A stretch of 64,000 nt of DNA, taken from Rebecca billardiae RCC1528 (lineage: Eukaryota > Haptophyta). The stretch spans positions 2,294,001-2,358,000 of the forward strand of contig OZ251228.1 of NCBI GenBank assembly GCA_965240325.2, read 5' to 3'. The notes below the pieces were generated by a model that ran no database searches, was not told the origin of the DNA, and saw only the letters and a program-made list of their open reading frames with translations. Position numbers and translations under genes: made by a program. This document shows positions 20,430 through 30,436 of this stretch, one piece after another; the stretch's first letter is position 1; the number at the start of each line of letters is the position of its first letter.

Positions 20430-21960
20430 GCGATGGAGGCGGCCGGCGTGTTGGTTGCTCGCTGCTCTCCCGCGGCTTGCAGGCGCCGCAGCGCAGGGTG
20501 ACTCGTCGATCCCAAGGCAGCCTTGCCCGGCGTGCACGACGAGCGCCTCTGCGTGCACTCTCCTCGTGCCACCGCGCGTGTGCCAGCACGGCGACGTCGC
20601 AAGCTCGCGGCTGCTCCTGCGTGCGCGCGCGCCGGACGCGTCGCCCACGGGCGCCGGCGGCGACGTCTTCACCGCGTGGCTCCACGACCGTGCGAGCGCT
20701 CCCGAGCCGACACCACCAGCGTATACATATCACGCCCCGCCATTCCACTGGGCGCTCGAGGTGCGCGACCGGTGCAACGGTGAGTACGCGCTCGAATTGC
20801 CGTCTGCAGACCTGATCTTTGAGCAGCGCAGGCGCGCCGCCGCGCGGCTCGAGCCGGCGCGCTTCCACGTGAGCGTGTACGTCAACCACGCGCTCATACG
20901 CGCGCGCGTCCCACCAGTGGTGGTGCCCCGAGCGCGCGCACAACTTCAGCGCGTGGGACGGTCTGGACGTGCGCGCGCTCTTCTCAGGGTACGGCTGCGA
21001 GCACGGGTTCGCCCGGCGGCGGGCACGCCCACGGCGCTGCCGCTCGGCGACGATGGCGCGGCGGGCTCGCCCACGCCGCCATCCGCCGGCGCTTGCGCCA
21101 GGCTGCGCTTCCTTTCGCGCGCGCACACGCCACTGCCGTTTGAGCCGTAGCTGTGGCCGTGCGCGGCGGCGGGCCGCGACGCGCCGCCACCGCGCGCGAG
21201 GAACGTGCTGCGCTTCCAGAGTGCCCGCTTCGAGCACTGCGTGCGCGAGGCGGGGCGGCCAGAGTGCCCGCCGCTGCGGTACGAGACGGAGCCCCCCGCC
21301 TGCCTCGCGGGGAAGCGCGTCACGCTCGTCGGCGACAGCGTGACGCGCGGCACGATGATGGACGTGGCGCACATGGGGGCGGGCGTGGACGACTCGCTGC
21401 CAGACGGCACGCGCGCCGCGCCGGACATGCGCGCGGTGCCGGGGCGCTGCCGGCCGATGGCGAAGGGCACGTTCGAGCCGACGTACGAGCACTTGTTCGA
21501 GCTGCTCGCCAACCAGAGCGCCGCCCCCGCGCCGGGCCCTGTGCGCTTCGAGCTGCTCGACGTGATGCGGCCGCTGTTCGTGGGCGCGCGCGCGATGCTG
21601 ATGCAACACGGCGTGGCGCTCGACCAGGCGCTCACGCGCAGCGACGTGCTCATCCTCGAGTCGAGCCGGCAAGCCATGTCCGGGTGAATCTGAGCCACCG
21701 CCGCCCCATCGGCGAGTGCAGGCGCTCCCTGCACGACCTCGCCGTCCACCTGCGCATCAGGTGCTCGCGGCTGAGGAAGAAACAGGGGCACACGCCGCGC
21801 GTGCTGTGGCGGGCGGCGGTGGCCCCGCCATCGGACCTGCCTGGCTGCGACTGGCACCAGGGGGGCAACCTGGCGCCATTCGTCGAGCTGACCAACCCGA
21901 TCGCGTCCGAGGCCTTCCTTATACTTACTCGTTACGACTGCCGCCGCTTATCGGAGTCTG
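20430..21960 (+). pseudogene. NXPE-like PC-esterase gene, copy 1, with premature stop
   Basis: This has the same organisation as the copy at 23870-25430. A filamin/Ig-like segment (GGDVFTAWLHD, then VRDRCNGEYALEL) precedes a PC-esterase (SGNH) segment with the GDS nucleophile block GKRVTLVGDSVTRG. A 49-bp GT-AG intron (20869-20917, donor GTGAGC) would join ARFH to WWCPERAHNF. A TAG at 21148-21150 replaces the TGG of copy 2 (PFEPWLWP becomes PFEP and stop) in the last part before the esterase motif, so this copy is probably non-functional unless that codon is spliced out. A further in-phase continuation after about 21762 (RSLHDLAVHLR and GGNLAPFVELTNP) suggests one more exon. The 5' end is not fixed; an ATG at 20432 is one candidate. 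Confidence 0.6.
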
Positions 21961-22348
21961 AGACCGTCCTACTACCGGACATCATCGTCGTCAGCAGGAT
22001 CTCATCAGCAGCATCACGGCCGCTCCTCGCGCAGTCTCAGCAGTGACACGACGCTTGACTGTGATCGACTGTGAATTCGTGTGTCGTGATGATGTGATGT
22101 AATATTGCCCCCCGCCCGCCCCCAGCGCTACGCGGAGTAGATCATCAGCGATGATCGACATCAGAGGAGATCGATCGACGCGACGACATGGTCATGCGGT
22201 GACATCAGACAGCATGCATCAGGGCACTCCGCGAGGATCAGCCTGTAAGTGTATGTCTGTCAGACAGCATATCAGCGCGGCATCATCATCGGAATATTCT
22301 ATCGTCATCATTCATCATCATCGTCGGAGGACGACAGATCGGATGCCA
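21961..22348. repeat. Spacer of the segmental array, copy 1
   Basis: AT-rich spacer with blocks such as ACCGGACATCATCGTCGTCA and the C-run near 22111-22120. It recurs at about 25395-25780 with small indels and partly at 17206-17290. No gene is seen. Confidence 0.75.
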
Positions 22349-23838
22349 TCACCGTCCAATGGTCAGACTCATATCTTTAATGTCTGTGTCACCGTGACCG
22401 TGTGGCGGCATTCGGCAATCCACCCCGTTGCCTCTCTCGAGTCTCCCGACCAGCGGCGGCGGTGGTTGGGGCAGCTGCGGGGCGGCGTCCGGGACAGTGA
22501 CAAGGTGGCTGGTGGGTTTGTGCTGTCGCTTCGCTGCACGCGTGCCCTGGTCGTCGGTGCCATGCTCCAGCCTGCGCTTGGGGACGGCAAGCCGAGTGTT
22601 AACCATGCCGGCCAGCTTGTGCGTAGCGCAGCGACTGGCGCGCGCGTCACCCGGCATGCCGAATGAAGGCCACTTGGTGCAGCCAGCGTGATCACACTTG
22701 GGGCTCTTCACATCGACCATGCCGGCCAGCTTGTGCGTAGCGCACCGGCTGGCGCGCGCGTCACCCGGCATGCCGTACGAAGGCAGCTTGCTGCAGCCGG
22801 TGTGATCACACTTGCGGCTCACCACGTTGACCATGCCGGCCAGCTTGTGCGTAGCGCACCGGCTGGCGCGTGCGTCACCCGGCATGCCGAACGAAGGCCG
22901 TGCGGTGCAGCCGGTATGATCACACTTGGGGTGCATCACGTCGACCATGCTGGCCAGCTTGTGCGTAACGCACCGGCTGGCGCGCGCGTCACCCGGCATG
23001 CCGAACGCAGGCTGCTTGGTGCAGCCCGCGTGATCACACTTGGGGTTCTTCACGTCGACCATGCCGGCCAGCTTGTGCGCAGCGCACCGGCTGGCGCGCG
23101 CGTCGCCCGGCATGCCGAAGTAAGGCCCCTTGGTGCAGCCGGTGTGATCACACTTGGGGTGCTTCACATCGACCATGCCGGCCAGCTTGTGCGTAGCGCA
23201 CCGACTGGCGCGCGCGTCACCCGGCATGCCGAATGAAGGCCGTGCGGCGCAGCCCGCGTGACCACACTTGGGGCTCACCACGTTGATCATGCCGGCCAGC
23301 TTGTGTTCAGCGCACCGGCTGGCGCGCGCGTCGCCCGACATGCCGAATGAAGGCCCCTTGGTGCAGCCCGCGTGATCACACTTGGGGCTCACCACGTTGA
23401 CCATGCCGGCCAGCTTGTGCTCAGCGCACCGGCTGGCGTGCGCGTCGCCCGGCATGCCGTACGAAGGCTGCTTGCTGCAGCCGGTGTGATCACACTTGCG
23501 GCTCACCACGTTGACCATGCCGGCCAGCTTGTGCGTACCGCACCGGCTGGCGCGCGCGTCGCCCGGCATGCCGAACGAAGGCCACGTGGTGCAGCCCTCG
23601 TGATCACACTTGGGGCTCTTCACGTTGACCATGCCGGCCAGCTTGTGCGTAGCGCACCGACTGGCGCGCGCGTCACCCGGCACGGCGAACGAAGGCCGTG
23701 CGGTGCAGCCGGCGTGATCACACTTGGGGTGCCTCGCGTCGACCATGCCGGTCAGCTTGTGCGCAGCGCACCGGGTGGGGGCGTGGGGCGCGTCACCGCG
23801 CGTGTCACCCGGCCGGAGCGTCACCCGGACGGGCGCCT
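22349..23838 (-). CDS. EsV-1-7 cysteine-rich repeat protein, 10 repeats (copy B)
   Basis: Ten full 38-residue EsV-1-7 units (C-x4-C-x16-C-x2-H-x12) are preceded by a half unit (PTRCAAHKLTG) and followed by the same basic tail as copy A (PKRRLEHG and AKRQHK). One unit has a changed core (PSFAVPGD). The C-terminus differs from copies A and D: a 2-bp length change near 22373-22384 shifts the frame, so the protein ends DMSLTIGR instead of the WTVMxSDLSS ending. The minus-strand frame is open far upstream, but that is the antisense of the NXPE-like gene. The repeat-family homology begins at about 23838 (RVTLRPGD) and has no ATG there, so an upstream exon or an internal start is needed. Confidence 0.8.
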
Positions 23839-23869
23839 GGTGCCGGACGCCGGCCGGCGAGCTCACAAA

Positions 23870-25430
23870 GCGCGATGGAGGCGGCCGGCGTGTTGGTTGC
23901 TCGCTGCTCTCCCGCGGCTTGCAGGCGCCGCAGCGCAGGGTGACTCGTCGATCCCAAGGCAGCCTTGCCCGGCGTGCACGACGAGCGCCTCTGCGTGCAC
24001 TCTCCTCGTGCCACCGCGCGTGTGCCAGCACGGCGACGTCGCGAGCTCGCGGCTGCTCCTGCGTGCGCGCGCGCCGGACGCGTCGCCCACGGGCGCCGGC
24101 GGCGACGTCTTCACCGCGTGGCTCCACGACCGTGCGAGCGCTCCCGAGCCGACACCACCAGCGGATACACACCACGCCCCGCCATTCCACTGGGCGCTCG
24201 AGGTGCGCGACCGGTGCAACGGTGAGTACGCGCTCGAGCTGCCGTCTGCAGACCTGATCTTTGAGCAGCGCAGGCGCGCCGCCGCGCGGCTCGAGCCGGC
24301 GCGCTTCCACGTGAGCGTGTACGTCGACCACGAGCTCATGCGCGCGCGCGTTCCACCAGTGGTGGTGCCCCGAGCGCGCGCACAACTTCAGCGCGTGGGA
24401 CGGTCTGGACGTGCGCGCGCTCTTCTCAGGGTACGGCTGCGAGCACGGGTTCGCCCGGCGGCGGGCACGCCCACGGCGCTGCCGCTCGGCGACGATGGCG
24501 CAGCGGGCTCGCCCACGCCGCCATCCGCCGGCGCATGCGCAGCGCCGCGCCCCCTCTCGCGCGCGCACATGCCACTGCCGTTTGAGCCGTGGCTGTGGCC
24601 GTGCGCGGCGGCGGGCCGCGACGCGCCGCCACCGCGCGCGAGGAACGTGCTGCGCTTCCAGAGTGCCCGCTTCGAGCACTGCGTGCGCGAGGCGGGGCGG
24701 CCAGAGTGCCCGCCGCTGCGGTACGAGACGGAGCCCCCCGCCTGCCTCGCGGGGAAGCGCGTCACGCTCGTCGGCGACAGCGTGACGCGCGGCACGATGA
24801 TGGACGTGGCGCACATGGGGGCGGGCGTGGACGACTCGCTGCCAGACGGCACGCGCGCCGCGCCGGACATGCGCGCGGTGCCGGGGCGCTGCCGGCCGAT
24901 GGCGAAGGGCACGTTCGAGCCGACGTACGAGCACTTGTTCGAGCTGCTCGCCAACCAGAGCGCCGCCCCCGCGCCGGGCCCTGTGCGCTTCGAGCTGCTC
25001 GACGTGATGCGGCCGCTGTTCGTGGGCGCGCGCGCGATGCTGATGCAACACGGCGTGGCGCTCGACCACGCGCTCACGCGCAGCGACGTGCTCATCCTCG
25101 AGTCGAGCCGGCAAGCCATGTCCGGGTGAATCTGAGCCACCGCCGCCCCATCGGCGAGTGCAGGCGCTCCCTGCACGACCTCGCCGTCCACCTGCGCATC
25201 AGGTGCTCGCGGCTGAGGAAGAAACAGGGGCACACGCCGCGCGTGCTGTGGCGGGCGGCGGTGGCCCCGCCATCGGACCTGCCTGGCTGCGACTGCCAGG
25301 GGGGCAACCTGGCGCCATTCGTCGAGCTGACCAACCCGATCGCGTCCGAGGCCTTCCTTATACTTACTCGTTACGACTGCCGCCGCTTATCGGAGTCTGA
25401 GACCGTCCCACTACCGGACATCATCGTCGT
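23870..25430 (+). CDS. NXPE-like PC-esterase domain protein, copy 2
   Basis: This is the intact version of the duplicated gene. The visible order is a Cys/Pro-rich N-terminal part, an Ig/filamin-like segment (GGDVFTAWLHD to EYALELPSAD, about 24097-24250), and a 49-bp GT-AG intron (24311-24359). Then come WWCPERAHNFSAWDGL and, after a further probable intron, a PC-esterase segment with PFEPWLWPC, ACLAGKRVTLVGDSVTRG and DVLILESS (to about 25129). A last exon after about 25165 encodes SLHDLAVHLR and GGNLAPFVELTNP. Against copy 1 it has a 3-bp in-frame deletion in that last piece (GCDCQGG against GCDWHQGG), which supports coding. NXPE and related proteins carry this Ig-plus-esterase pair and act on acetylated glycans or lipids in the secretory pathway; the substrate is unknown. 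The start codon and some exon limits are not fixed. Confidence 0.65.
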
Positions 25431-25785
25431 CAGCAGGATCTCATCAGCAGCATCAGCCGCTCCTCGCGCAGTCTCAGTGACACGACTCTTGACTGTGATC
25501 GACTGTGAATTCGTGTGTCGTGATGATGTGATGTAATATTGCCCCCCGCCCGCCCCCAGCGCTACGCGGAGTAGATCATCAGCGATGATCGACATCAGAG
25601 GAGATCGATCGACGACATGGTCTTATTGGTCATGCGGTGACATCTATATAAGACTAAGACATGGTCATGCATCAGGATCAGCCTGTATGTCTGTCAGACA
25701 GCATCAGCGCGGCATCATCATCGCTCAGAATATTCTATCATCATTCATCATCATCGTCGGCCGGAGGACGACAGATCGGATGCCA
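25431..25785. repeat. Spacer of the segmental array, copy 2
   Basis: A copy of the 21961-22348 spacer with several deletions and a short insertion around 25618-25670. No gene is seen. Confidence 0.75.
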
Positions 25786-26690
25786 TCACCGTCCAATGGT
25801 CAGACTCATATCTTTAATGTCTGTGTCACCGTGACCGTGTGGCGGCATTCGGCAATCCACCCCGTTGCCTCTCTCGAGTCTCCCGACCAGCGGCGGCGGT
25901 GGTTGGGGCAGCTGCGGGGCGGCGTCCGGGACAGTGACAAGGTGGCTGGTGGGTTTGTGCTGTCGCTTCGCTACACGCGTGCCCTGGTCGTCGGTGCCAT
26001 GCTCCAGCCTGCGCTTGGGGACAGCGAGCCGAGTGTTAACCATGCCGGCCAGCTTGTGCGTAGCGCAGCGACTGGCGCGCGCGTCACCCGGCATGCCGAA
26101 TGAAGGCCACTTGGTGCAGCCAGCGTGATCACACTTGGGGCTCTTCACATCGACCATGCCGGCCAGCTTGTGCGTAGCGCACCGGCTGGCGCGCGCGTCG
26201 CCCGGCATGCCGAAGTAAGGCCGTGCGGTGCAGCCCGCGTGACCACACTTGCGGCTCCTCACGTCGACCATGCCGGCCAGCTTGTGCTCAGCGCACCGGC
26301 TGGCGTGCGCGTCGCCCGGCATGCCGTACGAAGGCTGCTTGCTGCAGCCGGTGTGATCACACTTGCGGCTCACCACGTTGACCATGCCGGCCAGCTTGTG
26401 CGTACCGCACCGGCTGGCGCGCGCGTCGCCCGGCATGCCGTACGAAGGCTGCTTGCTGCAGCCGGTGTGATCACACTTGCGGCTCACCACGTTGACCATG
26501 CCGGCCAGCTTGTGCGTACCGCACCGGCTGGCGCGCGCGTCGCCCGGCATGCCGCATGAAGGCCCCTTGGTGCAGCCGGTGTGATCACACTTGCGGCTCC
26601 TCACGTCGACCATGCCGGCCAGCTTGTGCTCAGCGCACCGGCTGGCGCGCGCGTCGCCCGGCAGCGTCGCCCAGACGGGCGCGCGGCTGC
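25786..26690 (-). CDS. EsV-1-7 cysteine-rich repeat protein, 5 repeats (copy C)
   Basis: The shortest copy, with five full 38-residue EsV-1-7 units plus an N-terminal half unit (TLPGDARASRCAEHKLAGM) and the family tail (PKRRLEHG and AKRQHK). It shares with copy B the frameshifted C-terminus (DMSLTIGR), so B and C are sister duplicates. The first ATG, at 26613, is within the half repeat. The frame is open upstream to about 26690 and beyond but lacks an ATG before an in-frame TGA, so an upstream exon or an internal start is required, as in copies A and B. Its 5' side faces the NADH dehydrogenase gene that starts at 26799. Confidence 0.75.
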
Positions 26691-26798
26691 CACTCGTTCG
26701 TCCGACCAGCCACTGGGAGTCAAGGGTGCGGCTCTGTCTGCAGACTCAACCTCGTTGGTCTGGGGGCTCAGGCAACCTCGGCCCCGTCCGCGCGGTTG

Positions 26799-28456
26799 AT
26801 GCTGCGCCGACTCGGCTTGGCATCCGCGGGTCTCGCGGGTGCGGCGCTGGTGGCGGATACTGTGATCAATGACGAGGTCGACGAGTGGACCCGCCCGATC
26901 ACGCGCCGGCTCCGCAGGCCGCCGCTCGACGAAAGCGGCGCCGAGCGCAAGCGGCGCGTGGTCGTGCTCGGCACCGGCTGGGCGAGCCTCTCGTTCGTGC
27001 GGAAGCTCGACCTCGCCACCCACGACGTCACGGTGGTCAGCCCGCGGCCCTACTTCTTCTGTGCGCGCGTGCGCCCATCGCGGGCTCTGGGCCGCGCGCG
27101 CGCCCCGTGCGCGCCTGCCAGCCGCGCGCTGACGCGCTCAGCCGCGCGCGTGTGTGCGCGCGCGCAGACACGCCGCTCCTCCCGGGCTGCGTCTCGGGCT
27201 GCGTCTCGGAGGCGCATGTGCTAGAGCCGATCCGGAACTTCTGCGACCGCGTCGCGCAGCGCGCGCACTACGTGTGCGCCCGCGCCGAGCGCATCGACCT
27301 CGGCGCGCGCGTCGTGCACTGCGGCATCGACGGCGGCGGCGCGCTGTCGCTGCCTTACGACGAGCTGGTGGTGGCGGTGGGCACGCGGCCCAACCCGGCG
27401 GCGGTGGAGGGCGGCGCGGCGCACGCGCTGCCGCTCACCGAGCTCGAGGACGCGACCCGGCTGCGCACGCGCCTCTTCGCCAACCTCGAGCGCGCGAGCG
27501 CGCTCCAGCTGGGCGGCGCGGGCGGGGCCACTCTCTCTGCACTGGTGCGCGTGGTTGTCATTGGGGGCCCTCCGGCCGCGGTCGAGCTGGCGGCGGAGCT
27601 GTGCGACCTGCAGCGCGCGGAGGTGGCGCGCGCGTTCCCGACGATCGCACACCAGCTGCCCGCCGTCACCCTCGTCGACGCCTCGCCCCGGCTGCTGCCC
27701 ATGTTCGACGCCCCGACCTCGGAGTACGCGGCGGAGCACCTGCGCGCGCGCGGCGTGGACGTGCGCGCCGGCTGCAGCGTGCGGCGCGTGCGCGCGCGCG
27801 GAGTGGAGGTGGTGGGCGCAGACGGACGCGCCGACACGATCGACGCGGGCATCGTCGTGTGGGCTGCGGCCAAGTGCCCGCACCCCATCACCGACGCGCT
27901 GCGCGCGTCGATCGGCGCGGCGGGCGCGCAGGCGGACGCGCGCGGGCTGCGCGTCGACGGCCGACTGCGCGTGCTCGGCTGCGAGCACGTGTGGGCGCTC
28001 GGCGACTGCGCGCGCAGCGGGTACCCGCCGACGGGGCAGGTCGCCGTGCAGCAGGGCAAGTACCTCGGCCGCCTCTTCTCCGCCATCGACGTCGCCTCCG
28101 CGGACGCGCGCGCCACCGCGCCGCCCTTCGAGTACCATCACCTCGGCACGCTCGCCTACATAGGCGGCTCGGAGGCAATCGCGCGGCTGCCGTCGGCGCG
28201 CGAGCTGCTGCTCGGCGGCAACACGGCGGTGGACCACGCGTGGTGGCGCGCGCAGTACGTCCGCTGGCTCCCCGACGAGCCGATCTCGGCGCACGGCCCG
28301 CTCACCTTCGCCGCGTGGCGCTCCGTCTACTTCTCCAAGCTGCTGAGCGCGCGCAATCGGGTGGGCGTGCTCACCGACTGGGCGCACGTGTGCGCGTTCG
28401 GGCGCACCACCGCCGTGGTGCGCCAGCACGACGACGCGCCGAGCAAAGCGGCCTGA
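26799..28456 (+). CDS. Type II NADH dehydrogenase (NDH-2), mitochondrial
   Basis: A 516-aa flavoprotein that would oxidise NAD(P)H and reduce quinone without pumping protons, as in plant, algal and fungal alternative dehydrogenases. Exon 1 is 26799-27060 and exon 2 is 27168-28456. The 107-bp intron (GTGCGC to GCGCAG) is set by the family motif SPRPYFFYTPLLPG, which reads across the junction. The FAD site is VVVLGTGWAS (residues 54-63); other conserved blocks are VEPIRN-like LEPIRNF, AVGTRPN, VWAAAKCPHP, WALGDCA and PPTGQVAVQQGKYLG. The N-terminus (MLRRLGLASAGLAGAAL) is a plausible mitochondrial presequence. The second nucleotide-binding motif reads GGPPAAVE instead of the usual GGGPTGVE, an unusual change in the NADH-binding loop. 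The last 112 codons are duplicated downstream. Confidence 0.93.
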
Positions 28457-29863
28457 CGACGCGCGCGCTGGAGCTGCTAGCTGCACGGCGGGCTATATAT
28501 CATAGCCGTGGTGTAGCTTACTAGTTTCAAATTTAAAAGTACCAGTTATTAAATATGGCGGGCCCGGTTAAATTATCAGTCCGAATCATCATATTATATC
28601 AATCAATATCATCGTCCGCGCTCGTCGCCGTCGGACCGTCGACGGGCGTCGTTGCCTTTTGACTTGAAAGTTGAGAGTGATTTTGCGTCCGATCGACCGA
28701 TCACGGATCAGTTGCAATGCCGGAAATCCGAGGGCGCGTAATCAGCAGCCCGCGAATAATACTGCCGGCGGGCCTGACCGGCCGCGTCCGCCACTGTTAT
28801 TACTAACTATAAACTAAGCCCCCGCGTACTGGCCGCGAACTCGTACGGTAGCCGCGTGTGGGCAAAGTCCGTCAAGGACTCAGGAGGCGCCTACTGTTAT
28901 TGAGTATTGGCTTCTTGCTCCGGTACTGAGACTGTGACTCGGTGCTGATGTGACGAGACTCAAGTCATGCCGACGGACCACGCCACCTTCGAGTACCATC
29001 ACCTCGGCACGCTCGCCTACATAGGCGGCTCGGAGGCAATCGCGCGGCTGCCGTCGGCGCGCGAGCTGCTGCTCGGCGGCAACACGGCGGTGGACCACGC
29101 GTGGTGGCGCGCGCAGTACGTCCGCTGGCTCCCCGACGAGCCGATCTCGGCGCACGGCCCGCTCACCTTCGCCGCGTGGCGCTCCGTCTACTTCTCCAAG
29201 CTGCTGAGCGCGCGCAATCGGGTGGGCGTGCTCACCGACTGGGCGCACGTGTGCGCGTTCGGGCGCACCACCGCCGTGGTGCGCCAGCACGACGACGCGC
29301 CGAGCAAAGCGGCCTGACGACGCGCGCGCTGGAGCTGCTACTCATGCACTGCTAGCTGCACGGCGGGCTATATATATCATAGCCGTGGTGTAGCTTACTA
29401 GTTTCAAATTTAAAAGTACCAGTTATTAAATATGGCGGGCCCGGTTAAATTATCAGTCCGAATCATCATATTATCAATCAATATCATCGTCCGCGCTCGT
29501 CGCCGTCGGACCGTCGACGGGCGTCGTTGCCTTTTGACTTGAAAGTTGAGAGTGATTTTGCGTCCGATCGACCGATCACGGATCAGTTGCAATGCCGGAA
29601 ATCCGAGGGCGCGTAATCAGCAGCCCGCGAATAATACTGCCGGCGGGCCTGACCGGCCGCGTCCGCCACTGTTATTACTAACTATAAACTAAGCCCCCGC
29701 GTACTGGCCGCGAACTCGTACGGTACGGCCGCGTGTGGGCAAAGTCCGTCAAGGACTCAGGAGGCGCCTACTGTTATTGAGTATTGGCTTCTTGCTCCGG
29801 TACTGAGACTGTGACTCGGTGCTGATGTGACGAGACTCAAGTCATGCCGACGGACCACGCCAC
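28127..29863 (+). repeat. Tandem duplication of about 860 bp including the NDH-2 3' end
   Basis: Sequence from the TTCGAGTACCATCACCTCGG block at 28127 to the GCCGACGGACCACGCCAC block near 28985 is repeated from 28988 to about 29863. The second copy has a few small insertions (for example TACTCATGCACTGC near 29339). The copies are nearly identical, so the event is recent. Confidence 0.95.
28967..29317 (+). pseudogene. Duplicated C-terminal fragment of NDH-2
   Basis: The 116-codon frame opens at an ATG created at the duplication junction (MPTDHATFEYHH) and then repeats the last 112 residues of the NADH dehydrogenase unchanged. It lacks the FAD and NADH domains, so it cannot be an enzyme on its own. 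It is a by-product of the tandem duplication, although its open frame could still be expressed. Confidence 0.9.
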
Positions 29864-30436
29864 GGGGTCAGCCCGTGAGCCCTGATCAAATCCGTCCGCG
29901 ACTCCGTCCGGACCGGGTGGCGGCCATGTGTGAGTATTGTGTCACTGCGCCGCTGTGACTAGCAGCGGACGGGGAGAGCTGGCACCTACTATACGCGATC
30001 GCTGGTATAGAGGCGGGCTCATCGCGGGCCATCCGGTACCATCGTTCACTCTCGCCTCTCGGGCGATCACTAAAGCCTCATCCAGCAAGGGCCAAGGGGT
30101 CTCCCTAACTGGCCCCTGCCCAGCAGACTGGGATCCAGAGCTGCCTTCGCCCGTTGAACGGAAACAGTACCATACAAATAACAAGAATCCTGGTCTGAAT
30201 CGGCGGTCTGATTCCACTTTCCAATAACTGTACGGATGTACTGTGTAAGTTCCCTGGCTCCAAATCATCCAATCAGTGACGCGTTGAAAAGACCCTGATG
30301 GGCCTGATTGGCTGATGAAAATGAACTCGAACGCGCGCGTTCGTGGGTGTCCTTTCGGTTTGGTCCGACACGCGACGACCCTCAAGTCCTCAACCCCGTC
30401 CGCAAGAAACAACACGTACTGCACTTCCTCCCTTCC
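29864..30436. other. Intergenic stretch, no gene seen
   Basis: No recognisable gene. The minus-strand frame at 29942-30565 and the upstream extension of the ATP-grasp frame have no family resemblance. Confidence 0.5.

Noticed and set aside
20353-21672. A minus-strand frame of 439 codons over the NXPE-like gene copy 1
   Set aside because: It is low-complexity antisense of a strand that carries the GDS esterase motif and protein-level conservation between the two copies.
22688-23236. Long repetitive frames antisense to the EsV-1-7 genes (HVDHAGQLVRSAP type)
   Set aside because: The 114-bp unit is a multiple of three, so any stop-free frame of one unit stays open through the array. There are no Cys/His signatures, and the sense strand matches a known family.
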